DNA from: Metaphire vulgaris
Lineage: Eukaryota; Annelida; Clitellata; Crassiclitellata; Megascolecidae
Length of the DNA: 64,000 nt
Reading direction: 5' to 3'
Assembly (NCBI GenBank): GCA_018105865.1
Contig: CM030845.1
Span: forward strand, 14,669,038-14,733,037
In this document: positions 55,185 through 64,000 of the stretch, in pieces
How positions within the stretch are numbered: the first letter of the stretch is position 1
Layout of the letters: every line of letters begins with the position of its first letter
The notes under the pieces: model-generated
What the model was told of the DNA's origin: nothing
The model's database searches: none
The model's input: only the letters and a program-made list of their open reading frames with translations
Program-made: the position numbers and the translations under genes

Positions 55185-55313
55185 TGGATTAGTTGCTGGA
55201 CTGTAAGTGCTTGATGGCACTTGTGGTTGAGCAGGTGCCACAACTGGAAAACCAGACATAATGCTGCCTTTTTGAGGAGGTGGAGGTGGCTGAGCCTGAG
55301 CAGCCAAAATCAC
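55185..55313 (-). CDS. Candidate proline-rich exon of an unrecognised gene
   Basis: The minus strand has an acceptor TTTTATAG followed by 43 codons, VILAAQAQPPPPPQKGSIMS to QVPSSTYSPATNP, and a possible donor CCA|GTAATC. Length is a multiple of three and both ends are phase 0, so it can join GNLAPPR... at 52453. The proline-, alanine- and glutamine-rich residues resemble low-complexity tails of RNA-processing or endocytic adaptor proteins, but I cannot name it. The composition differs from every transposon protein in the window. The donor is weak. Confidence 0.45.
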
Positions 55314-55379
55314 CTATAAAATATCATGAACATCATGATTAAGCATCACACAATCTATTAAAAATATAAACATTGTATA

Positions 55380-56885
55380 TAATTAATCAGAAAGATTATG
55401 CTTCATTGTGCGCCTCTATGTTGATTGATGACATTCAAATTTACCGACATTGCCCTCACTCTTTTCATACTGAGCTCACTCAATCAGCAGACAATATAAT
55501 TCCAACTCTTCGGGATTGGATGTTTTCCAATAGACTTCGACTAAACCCTGATAAAACTCAACTTATCTGGCTTGGTACTAAACAGCTGCACTCAAAAATT
55601 GATTAGGACTTAGTGAGCTCTCTCTTTCTTAATCTACCTTTTTCAAATTGTATCAAAATCCTTGGTATTTACTTTGACAGTAACTTGACCTTCAAAGAGC
55701 ACTTTACTAGACTCTCTCGATCCTGCTTTTGCCAACTTAGGCAAATTAGGGTTATTCGTTCTTTGCTTTCTCTATCTGCAGCCAAATCTCTGGTTCATGC
55801 TTTTGTTGCTAGTAGGTTAGACTATTGCAATTCTCTTTATCTTGGCCTGCCCAAAAGTGTGCTCTCCACTCTGCAACCTGTCTTAAATGCTGCGGCTCGT
55901 CTTGTGGATAAAGCTTCTCGCTACTCTAGCATCTCAGACTTTATGCTCAACACCCTCCACTAGCTTCCAATTTCTGACAGCATTAAATTCAAACAAGTAA
56001 TTATTGTTTCTGCAGCATTGCGAGGTCAGGCACCGTCTTACATTACCAGTGATGGGCAACTAACTGAAAATATTAGTTAAACTATAACTAAATTTAAACT
56101 AGAAATAAGTAGTTAAACTTTTACTTGCAAACTAACTTTCTAAGATAGTTAACCAAACTAAAAAATATAGTTAAACTTTTTGCAACTAATTTTACAACTA
56201 TTTTCTAGGTATCAGGTATGTGTTCATGAAACCATAGATGATGCTCGCAACATGAACATATCAGTCAATGAACCATTGAAATCATTAATTATTGTCTATC
56301 AAATATTTAAGTCTTAGTCTAGACTGCAGGAACACAAGCTTGTCAAAGTTTGTTTGTAAAAAATTACCCAGAAAAGAATAGATTGAAAGGGGACTGTTAT
56401 TAAGAATTCGGGACAACAACTAAAAAGTATTAGTTAAACTTTTTAATTAACTAAAAATTTTCAGTTAAACTAGCATTTTAACTAAACTATTTATATTTAA
56501 TTAAACTATGAAGATAACTACAAAAAATTAGTTAAACTTTTAGTTAGTAACTAATTAGTTAACTAGTTGCCCATCACTGTACATTACTGAGCCTTTCAAA
56601 TCACCCTCTTCCGCTGCTCATCGCCTGGTCCGCTCCACTGATCAGAAGAATTTGATCAGAAGAATGTTTATGTCCCCAGATCACACACTGCTCTTACTCA
56701 GCGTTGGGCTTTGGCAGTGATTGGACCCTTCCTCTGGAATGCCTTGAACCCAACCATTTGGGAGTCACTTCCTAATCCCTCGCCCTGCTCAATGCGAAAG
56801 CTAAAGTCTCACTACTTTACCCTGCGACTCCAATGCCAGGAGCGCCTCTGAGTAGAAATAGAAGAGGCGCTATACAAATGCCCCA
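55380..56885 (+). pseudogene. CR1/L2-type LINE RT, split by a hAT element
   Basis: The plus strand reads ASMLIDDIQIYRHCPHSFHT (a degraded YADD region), MFSNRLRLNPDKTQLIWLGT, IKILGIYFDSNLTFKEHFTR, ASRLDYCNSLYLGLPKSVLS and LRGQAPSYIT. After the hAT insert (56047-56579) it continues with TEPFKSPSSAAHRLVRS, WNALNPTIWESLPNPSPCSM and LKSHYFTLRLQCQERL-stop. The tail is AGAGGCGCTATACAAATGCC. A few stops and shifts are present. A short copy of the same family is at 62955-63330. Confidence 0.88.
56047..56579. mobile_element. hAT element (CAGTGATGGGC), 533 bp, TSD TACATTAC
   Basis: It is flanked by TACATTAC (56039-56046 and 56580-56587). The ends are CAGTGATGGGCAACTAACT and, reversed, CAGTGATGGGCAACTAGTT. 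AGTTAAACT motifs run through both halves. Its core shares sequence with 38600-38760 (TTAAGTCTTAGTCTAGACTG). Confidence 0.94.
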
Positions 56886-56939
56886 TTATATTACAATTAC
56901 ATATGTTATCGTTGACAAGAAAGGTAAAGGGTGGGTGAA

Positions 56940-58560
56940 AAACTGTAGAGCCTATCCAAATGTAGAAAAGGATCCGATCATCAACTGGTACTAGCTGGCT
57001 TCCGAATCAAGTTGAAGAAATTCTCAAAGAGAAAGAGTGCGCAAAGACCTGATATCTTGAAGCTTGCTGATCCAGAAATAAAGGCGAAGTATCAAGAGGA
57101 AATAGCACGAAAGTGGGAGGAAGGATTGCAAGAAATCTGGAATGTGGAGCAAGAATGGAGTTACATCAAGGAGACAATACAAAGCACAGCAAATGAGATA
57201 CTTGGTAAGAAAAAAATCAGGACAACAGGAATAGATAACAAAAGAAACGAGGCAATTAACTGAAAAAAGACCCGAACACAAATAAAAAAACTTGACGCCA
57301 GAGAACTGCAACAACTACCGTGGCATAAGTCTTCTGTGTCACTTCAGCAAAATTATGACCTCAATCATTCTACAGAGGATAAGAAAAAGAATGGATGAAA
57401 TTTAACTGAATCGCAAGCTGGATTCTGGGCACAGCGAAGCACAATCGACCAAATATTTGTGCTCCGACAGCTAGCTGAAAAACACATAGAATTCAACAAA
57501 ATCTTATTAATTTGCTATATGGACTTCAGGAAGGCATCTGACAGTGTCTGGAGGAGGGGGTTGTGGACAGACATGAGACACCTAGGCTACCTAGACAAAA
57601 TTATCAGACTACTGGAACAATCATATGAAGTAACTTTCAGCGCAGTGCGTGTCAATGGGAATCTCACTGACTGGTTCGAAACTGCAAGGGTGTGTGCTTT
57701 CACCAGCTCTGTTCACGATATTTCTAGAGGTTGTGCTAGCGAGAGCATTTGATGAATTGGACCTGGGGACAGCAATAAACAGGTACATGATCAGCAATCT
57801 TAAGTTTGCTGATGACATGGCAACAATGGCAGGAAGTGACCAAGATCTGCAGACAACCATGGAACGTATAACAGAGTCAAGTAACAAAATGGGCCTGCGA
57901 ATAAACTTGGAAAAAATGGAAGTTCAGATAATATCTCAAGAACCAAAAGAACTGAATGTAACACTGGATGGTAAAAAATTAAAGCAGGCAGAGAAATTTA
58001 TATATCTGAAAGGACTAATAACAGAACATGGTGGATCAGAAGATGACATAAAAAGATGAATTGGTCTTGCTTGTGATGCCATGCACAGACTTTTACCAGT
58101 ATGGAAATCCAAGGCTATTAGTGCAACCACAAAAGTAAGAGCATACAATTGCCTGGTACTTGAAGTACTGATGCATAATTATAATTCAAGACCTAGACTG
58201 TGACGGCTGAAACACAAAAAAAACTGCGATCATTCGAAATGAGCTGTCTTTGAAAAATTGCAGGCGTGTCCAAAAGAGATCGGAAAATAAATGATGACAT
58301 AAAAGAGGACCTTGGAATTAAAGAAGATATCGTAGATAAAATCCAGACAAAACAGCTGCAATACTTCAGACACGTCTGTCGGATGGAACAACAAAGATTG
58401 CCATATGTGTGCCTTCATGGCAGAATACAGGGACACAAAGAACGAGGCATACCACGGAAAAGATGGCTGGACATCATACAGAACGACTGTCAAGACTTAA
58501 ATCTAAATCTAGCAGTGTTATATGAAGTACTGAGTTTGAGTACTCAAGTAAAAGGACAAG
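56940..58560 (+). pseudogene. Non-LTR retrotransposon RT (FADD type)
   Basis: Plus-strand blocks in order: ILKLADPEIKAKYQEEIARK, QSTANEILGKKKIRTTG, ESQAGFWAQRSTIDQIFVLR, ILLICYMDFRKASDSVWRRG (motif A), LSPALFTIFLEVVLARAFDE, MISNLKFADDMATMAGSDQD (motif C intact), MGLRINLEKMEVQIISQEPK, LQYFRHVCRMEQQRLP and IPRKRWLDIIQNDC. Several stops and frameshifts break it. The family (L1/RTE-like) is distinct from the L2-type copies. Confidence 0.88.
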
Positions 58561-58574
58561 TATTAGGCATTTTT

Positions 58575-59270
58575 TACTTAACCTTTTAAAGGGGGAATTA
58601 AATTTTTAAAGTCATCCCTTACTATCGGCTATATAGAAGCTAGAAATTAATTTTTGGAAAAGGCGGGTCCACTCTACAAAAAATCGTGAACATATCAATA
58701 GCAAAACGTTATAAACTTACTTTTATATTTCAGGCTAAGATATAGAAGCTAGAAAGATGCTTGCTGAAATGACAATTACGGTTTTTCAATGTGAAAACCA
58801 ACAACTCGCACCGGCTTGTTGAGCATTTTTATTGCTCTTTCTATCCATCTGTTGTCAAAGAAAAAAGACAAAAAGTACAAAATTTTAGGGTTCACACCAC
58901 TCTAGATGATCCATATTAACCCAGATATTTCAAAATCACTCATTTCTAGCAACTCAAGAATGCAAGTCAATTTTGCCAAATTTATGCCCCATTTTCTGAC
59001 CCACATTTTGTTCAAATCTTGGTCAATATAGGTCAATAATATAGAGAAAACGTCTTGGCAGGGGTAAGAAGTTAGCAGAGTGATAAAACCCCAGAAATGC
59101 GGGTTCAACTCTGGTAGATAGAGTTCTTTCTCCAGATGACGAATCCGTGTAATTGGAAACAGAATGAGCCCTGTGCAAAACTTTGAAGATCGGAACAAAA
59201 TCATATCTATGCTATGCTGCATTTGGGGTAGTTATGGAGTTTGATTTCTTCATTTGAATTATAACCCAAG
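58575..59270. repeat. Diverged units of the 340-bp tandem family
   Basis: AAAGGGGGAATTAAATTTTTAA, GGCTATATAGAAGCTAGAAA and GCGGGTCCACTCTAC are followed by a second TTTCAGGCTAAGATATAGAAGC with TGAGCATTTTTATTGCTCTT and ACCACTCTAGATGATCC. These parallel blocks at 893-1780 and 10990-11720. The start follows TTAA (58579-58582). Confidence 0.6.
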
Positions 59271-59790
59271 ATAATCCATCCTTGATATGTCTTTCCACAT
59301 CTTGTGCATTGCATGATCTGAAATGACAAATTTCACCCGCTCCCCAATGGATTTTCAATGTTTTCTTATATTTTCGCCCTCAAAAAGATACCTATTCTGA
59401 ACAACTTCCTCCCTGTATATTTCAGGCTATTTGGACTGTTTTCTGAATTGTATAAAGAAGCTTAATATGTCTAGAAGATTGAGAACCACTGTTCTAAAGT
59501 TGATCACCATTCTTGAGCATTTTTATTTGGAAAAGCTTATTATTTTAATAGCAACCATCCTATCAAAAGATTCAACAAAACAGTTTATAATATCCCAGCA
59601 ACTATGTTAATGCAGTTATTGTTAAGAAGCCTTTGCTTTGCAATGAAATATGCAATATACATATTATTCATAAATCAGTTTTTAAAGTTGGGACCCTAGA
59701 CATAAAAATAATATATTGAAATAGAGGTTTTTCTTGATCAGTAGATCAAAGAGCATCTTTTTAGTATTGTATGGCTATAGTTTGTACTTT
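59271..59790. other. No feature identified
   Basis: AT-rich. One TTTCAGGCTATTTGG block near 59420 may be another decayed tandem unit. Confidence 0.35.
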
Positions 59791-59796
59791 TTCACA

Positions 59797-59797
<1 letters not shown>

Positions 59798-59845
<48 letters not shown>
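59798..59845. repeat. (TA)n microsatellite
   Basis: About 24 uninterrupted TA units. Confidence 0.95.
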
Positions 59846-59849
<4 letters not shown>

Positions 59850-59927
59850 ATAGCATTTGGTTTCCTTTTTTTGTATGCGTGCATGCATGCATGCAGCAGA
59901 CAGCGTGCTAAGCCTGATACTCACGGC

Positions 59928-60020
59928 TGTGGTCAATCGTCCAGTGGTCAAAAGTCCGCTGTGGTCAATCGTCCAGTGGTCAATCGTCCTATGGTCAATC
60001 GTCCTATGGTCAATAGTCCG
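59928..60020. repeat. 15-bp minisatellite GTGGTCAATCGTCCA
   Basis: Five to six copies of (G/A)TGGTCAATCGTCC(A/T), with AAAAGTCCGC variants. Confidence 0.85.
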
Positions 60021-60284
60021 CGTACCCGATGAAAATAGTTACTCAAGTAAAAGTAAAAAAGTACTCCCCAAAAAGTTTTTTTAAAGTAAAAAGTATCGCG
60101 ATGGAAGGAATCGTCATTTATCTTGTTAAATCACATTTTTATTGGGGCATACTCTTGTAAGCAACATGCAGTAGCCTCAACAGTCAACATGTACATATGC
60201 CATGGCTGGAAAATGTGGTTTTACAAAGCTAGGTTTTTAGAATCCTTTAACTTAAAAAGTCAAAATTTAGGCTTTCAGGTTTTT

Positions 60285-61600
60285 GTTCTTCTTCTTCAGG
60301 TGCTCTGTCCAAAGACAGGTTCCATACTCCAGCGTCGCCACTCCTCTCTATCTTGAGCTTTTATCTTCAGGGCTGAATACTTGTTTTTTCCGTAGTGTCG
60401 AACATCCACTCCAGCATCTATGTTCTTGGTCACCCTTTCTGTGCTTTCCCATTCATCTTTCCTTCTAATACTTTTCTTAGTAGGTTTGATTCTTCTCTCA
60501 GTACATGACCTATCCATTTCTTTTGTCTTGTACGAATAGTGTTAATTAGGCTTTTCTTCTCTTCTACCCTCTCCAAGACTTCTTCGTTTGTTGTTTTTTC
60601 CGTCGAGCTAATTTTTTCCATTCTTCGCCAGATCCACATTTCGAATGCCTCTAATCTCTTTATGTCTTCCTTTCTGAGCGTCCAAGTTTCTGATCCATAG
60701 AGTGCCACTGGCCAGATCAGTGTTTTGACCAATCAGTTTTTCAGATTTCGGTTAAAATTCCTTCTCAGTAGTTCTCTTCTGTTCATAAAGGCTTCTTTCC
60801 CCATGGCAATTCTCCTTATTTCTTTATGACACTTTGCGTTTTCATCAAGCAGGCTTCCAAGATAGTAGAATTCTTCTACCTGTTCTATTTCCACTCCATC
60901 AATGATTATTTTCATTTCTCCACCGTGTCTGCTGATTTTCATTGCCTTTGTCTTCTTTAAATTGATTTTCATTCCGTAATCCTTTGATGTTGCATTAAGA
61001 GAGTCCATCAACCTCTGCAATCCATGGTTGGTGTTTGCCATAATTGCCTGGTCATCAGCAAATCTTATGTCCCTTACTTCACTGATCCCCTTCACTGCTT
61101 CTGCTTTTGCTTCTACTCGTTTTGTAAGGATTTTCAAAACTATCTTCGACGCATGACAAAGTAGGCTTATTGTTCTAAAGTCTCCACATTCAGTTGCATT
61201 CTGCTTCTTTTGTATTGCCCCATTACTGTTTGAAGGAAGTATTCTGGCCACTCCCCAGTCCGATATATTTCTTGGCATAGCCTCACTAATTCTCTTGTTG
61301 CCCCTTCGCCCAGGTTCTTGAGCATTTCTGCAGGTATATTGTCAATTCCTTCAGCTTTGTTGTTCTTTAGGTCCCTGATTGCTGCAATTACTTCTTCTTC
61401 CAAGATTTTGGTCCAATATCATCCACTGCAATCTCTGCTTCATCTCCATCAAGTGTCTGTGGTTTCTCTTGCGCACAGTACAGATCTTCTATGTATTCTT
61501 TCCATCTTGTTCTTACTTTGTTGTTTCGGTTATGAGAATACCATTCTTGTCTTTCACTGCTGTAGTTACCCTTCCTCTTTTCTTGTTGTCAAGTGATTTT
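60285..61600 (-). pseudogene. Non-LTR retrotransposon RT with internal deletion
   Basis: The minus strand reads DLKNNKAEGIDNIPAEMLKN, a shifted region around GVARILPSNSNGAIQKK, CGDFRTISLLCHASKIVLKI and LTKRVEAKAEA. A deletion of about 70 residues then joins VRDIRFADDQAIMANTNHGL (catalytic FADD), YGMKINLKKTKAMKISRHGG and EEFYYLGSLLDENAKCHKEI. It continues through VALYGSETWTLRKEDIKRLE and KKWIGHVLREES to a broken end. The C-terminal KIKAQDREEWRRW is at 60330. It is related to, but distinct from, the copy at 56940-58560. Confidence 0.88.
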
Positions 61601-62080
61601 ACTTTTTTGTTCTATAAGTAGAAAAATGAAAAACCTCGTATTTAATGTATCTTACACTCTGCAGTCAGAAAAACACATGTGTGGCAAGAATATAGAGAAA
61701 GGTTTATACTTTATAGGCTTTGACACATGACAAGAGTATAGAAAATGGTTAATAGGCATTGACAAGCCAAGCATTAAAACCTAAAATCCTAAATCTTATC
61801 TTTAAAACCCTGGTTTTTCCAGCCTTGACAGATATACACCATTAGCCTAATTTCATAACTACATTAGCAGCATCAAAAATAGCCCCGAGCTTGTTATTTA
61901 TTCTATCAACCCTGCTGTGGAACTAAGCAAGTAGGCCTATGGGAAGTTGGGAAGAACTAAACACCATGTATGAACAGAAACACAAGTAAATGCAACGAAA
62001 TGTGACAAAAAATTTTTCTTGTAATAGGACGTGAAGGACATAATGCAACGAAGCAAAAGTACTAATATTTGAATAAAAAC
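61601..62080. other. No gene identified
   Basis: AT-rich interior of the hAT-like element at 60032-62206. No frame supports a transposase. Confidence 0.35.
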
Positions 62081-62206
62081 TTACTTAGTTACAAGTAAAA
62101 AGTACTGTGCAAATTGTGTACTTCGTTACATTACGAAGTACTCAGCATTGTACTTAACTATTGTAACGCGTTATTTCTACTTTGTTGCAGCGCAACACTG
62201 AAATCT

Positions 62207-62630
62207 AGTCCAAGCAATAAGAGCAGCAGAATAAAGATAGGAGTGGAAAAAATTGCTGGGGCTGTCACAGCGTGCGAAAACATTGTTACGACACTAAAGA
62301 AGACATCATTAATTTAAAGCAAAATAATGTTTAAAATCCAACCAATGAAGTGTATTTTGGGATGAATGATAAGTGAATACAAACTGACTTGACCCTTGCT
62401 TTTAATGCAGACCAGTAAAAACTTGACTGATTACCATAACCCAGCTAGTCAGGAACAACTGCTATGAAAATTTCTATGATATACCTGCTACACTCTTCTG
62501 TGAATTCTTCTGTCTGCACATGAAATCACATGTAGCCTTGACCCAGTTGAACCATCATTAATTATCTAGTAACATGCTGATTTTCTCCTGCCATTTTTAC
62601 TGTCACTATGTAAGAAATCGTCAGCACAAT
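62207..62630. other. No feature identified
   Basis: AT-rich sequence with no recognisable frame. Confidence 0.35.
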
Positions 62631-62633
62631 ATA

Positions 62634-62890
62634 CCGTATTTGCACGATTATTATCCACACACGTGTATAACCCGCATACGAGTATAACCCGCGAAAATTA
62701 CGAATTATGTTCCAACATCCCAGCATAAGTCGCACACGAATATAACCCGCATATGCTATGATGTACGGGGCGCCGAGAGCGCTGACGGGGCGCCGAGAGC
62801 AGCCTTGAATATACCCCGCAAGGGGGTATATTCAAGGCTGCGGTTTGTAATTTCTTGTATTACCTGCGGGTAATAATCGTGCAAATACGG
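62634..62890. mobile_element. TA-flanked MITE, 257 bp, with central palindrome
   Basis: It is flanked by TA (62632-62633 and 62891-62892). The ends are CCGTATTTGCACGATTATTA and, reversed, CCGTATTTGCACGATTATTA. GTATAACCCGCA repeats are on the left. The centre holds an inverted pair, AGCCTTGAATATACCCC and its exact reverse complement with a 5-base loop (62800-62840). Related to 23946-26206. Confidence 0.9.
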
Positions 62891-62954
62891 TACTCTGCTC
62901 CCTCCCAAAACGAGATACTAATTAAATGTAGACTCAAGCATGATGACCTAATCC

Positions 62955-63330
62955 AGTCAGAGATGTAATGCAGTATTTGTATAGCACCTCTTCTTTTCTG
63001 CTCAGAGGCTCTTGCCAGTGGAATCACACGATAATGCTTTGATATTGAACTGAGTGAAGGAGCAAGAGGTGAGGCTGCAGCAAAATCTGGCAGCGAGGAA
63101 TTCCATCAAAGATTAGAGTGAAAGTTGATCAAAATCATGCTGACAAGGCATGTCGGTGGCCATAATGGTGGGCAAGATGGCAGACCAGACACTGGCGATG
63201 ATAACCAACTCCTCACAAACAGGGTGCGATTTGTGACCCGGAGCAGTGGGGAGAGGGCATTAGGGGGAACATGGCGAATGACGAGGAGTGGGAGGCATGG
63301 GATGGGGGAAACATGGGAAATGCATAGTTT
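62955..63330 (-). pseudogene. CR1/L2-type LINE 3' end
   Basis: The minus strand reads TRTLFVRSWL, a shifted WNSSLPDFAAASPLAPSLSS, ISKHYRVIPLARASEQKR and RGAIQIL, then the tail GAGGTGCTATACAAATACTG. It belongs to the family of 55380-56885. Confidence 0.75.
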
Positions 63331-63517
63331 AATGCAGAGTACTTTGCTGTAACTTTTAATATTATTTGTATAAATTGTCACACACCATTTACTGCATTTA
63401 AACCATAAATGTAATAGTGCAACTGCAAGTTGTAACAATTTAAAATCTGTAACTAAATTCAAGCAACTATCATTTAACATTAATGCAGAGCAGGCAGAAA
63501 TTGACATAGATGTCTTG

Positions 63518-64000
63518 TCAGTTTTTTGCCAGTTGGTGCATCTGAGGCAGCAAGTCACCCATCACATACCCAAGAAATGAAAGTGTAAGAATACTGAGTT
63601 GATTTCTAACTAGTGTATCATTTATGTTCATGCACGAGAAACCCCGCTCACATTCAGCTGATGAGCAGTGGCTATTCTAGCCACCTAGACATGGGGGAGT
63701 TTAATTTTTGGGGGAACAGACATTGGGGAGGTCAGTCATACTACTTGCCAAAATGTAAAAAAAATTGTGGAAAATTCAAACTGGGGGTAGGGAATCCCCT
63801 CCCAGAGAAGGCCTAGAATAAGCACTGGCTGATGAGATAGGCAGAATTTGAATGCTATGGAGTACTGAAGAAAGCACATTGCCAATAACTTTCACGTTGT
63901 TCTTCTTGTACTGTTGGAACTGATCCAAGGCTAGTGACGGATCTACTTTGCACAGTTCTGCTAGGTAGACTATTGCTCTGTCACCAAATAATGATTTTAT
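63518..64000 (-). pseudogene. hAT transposase-like C-terminus, cut by a MITE
   Basis: The minus strand from the window edge is open: SLFGDRAIVYLAELCKVDPS, LALDQFQQYKKNNVKVIGNV and LSSVLHSIQILPISSA. After the MITE (63666-63827) it continues AECERGFSCMNINDTLVRNQ and LSILTLSFLGYVMGDLLPQM to a stop at 63518-63520. LPISSAECERGFSxMNxxxxxxRN is the hAT dimerisation block (Dimer_Tnp_hAT), as in transposase-derived ZNF862/KIAA1586-like proteins. The absence of stops over about 105 codons suggests a young transposon or a domesticated gene that the MITE broke. The N-terminal part is outside the window. Confidence 0.82.
63666..63827. mobile_element. hAT MITE (CAGTGGCTATTCTAG), TSD CTGATGAG
   Basis: 162 bp. 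The ends are CAGTGGCTATTCTAG and, reversed, CAGTGCTTATTCTAG. GCTGATGAG occurs on both sides (63657-63665 and 63828-63836). Removing it restores the hAT C-terminal reading frame through ISSAECERG. Confidence 0.9.

Larger units (their letters stand above)
60032..62206. mobile_element. hAT-like element with AGTTACAAGTAAAAAGTAC arrays
   Basis: Left arm 60032-60100 (AGTTACTCAAGTAAAAGTAA, AAAAGTACTCCCC). Right arm 62080-62206, reversed starting CAGTGTTGCGCTGCAACAAA and continuing with AGTACTTTTTACTTGTAACT. The CAGTG terminus is seen only on the right. A LINE occupies the centre. Related to 19084-19255. Confidence 0.55.

Overview
This is a gene-poor, transposon-saturated stretch of an animal nuclear genome. 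The evidence is eukaryotic splice sites around a recognisable coiled-coil gene (CCDC6), dozens of non-LTR, LTR and DNA transposon remnants, TATA/TAA/GAT microsatellites, and the absence of operons or ribosome binding sites. The mix of L2/CR1-type LINEs, hAT, DD37D mariner, piggyBac, Helitron and a Ty3/Gypsy element with the Gmr1-like order (protease, integrase, then RT and RNase H) fits an aquatic invertebrate, perhaps a deuterostome. Species cannot be fixed from the sequence alone.

Host genes. Two exons of a CCDC6 orthologue lie on the minus strand: exon 1 with the start codon (29588-29809) and exon 2 (5604-5753), joined in phase 0 across a 23.8-kb intron made almost entirely of transposons. 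The rest of CCDC6 would lie left of the window. Two candidate minus-strand exons at 55185-55313 and 52403-52453 look like the proline-rich 3' end of a second, unrecognised gene. At the right edge (63518-64000, minus) is the C-terminal part of a hAT-transposase-like protein, cut by a MITE.

Layout. 1-5.6 kb: tandem repeats of about 340 bp and LINE pieces. 5.6-29.6 kb (CCDC6 intron 1): L2-type LINEs, a mariner split by a LINE, two piggyBac elements, hAT elements with subterminal motif arrays, TA-flanked MITEs, and a hAT>mariner>LINE nest. 30-37 kb: an L2 LINE split by another LINE and by a Helitron, then a scrambled Gmr1-like Gypsy. 37.7-46 kb: one mariner expanded to 8.3 kb by two large insertions. 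One of these holds hAT elements nested inside each other, each with exact target duplications. 46-50 kb: a conserved transposon ORF, two LINEs and a Helitron helicase end. 50.5-52.1 kb: a three-layer nest. 53-63 kb: five LINE copies of at least three families, hAT elements, minisatellites and MITEs.

Most striking observation. Two piggyBac elements and the mariner family carry, a few tens of bases after the transposase stop codon, a 16-nt hairpin that equals or nearly equals the stem-loop ending replication-dependent histone mRNAs. In the piggyBac copies the histone-like ACCA/ACCCA flank and a purine-rich downstream stretch are also present. This suggests that unrelated DNA transposons may have acquired histone-type, S-phase-linked mRNA 3' ends.

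All identifications come from reading the sequence and its translations; no database search was run.
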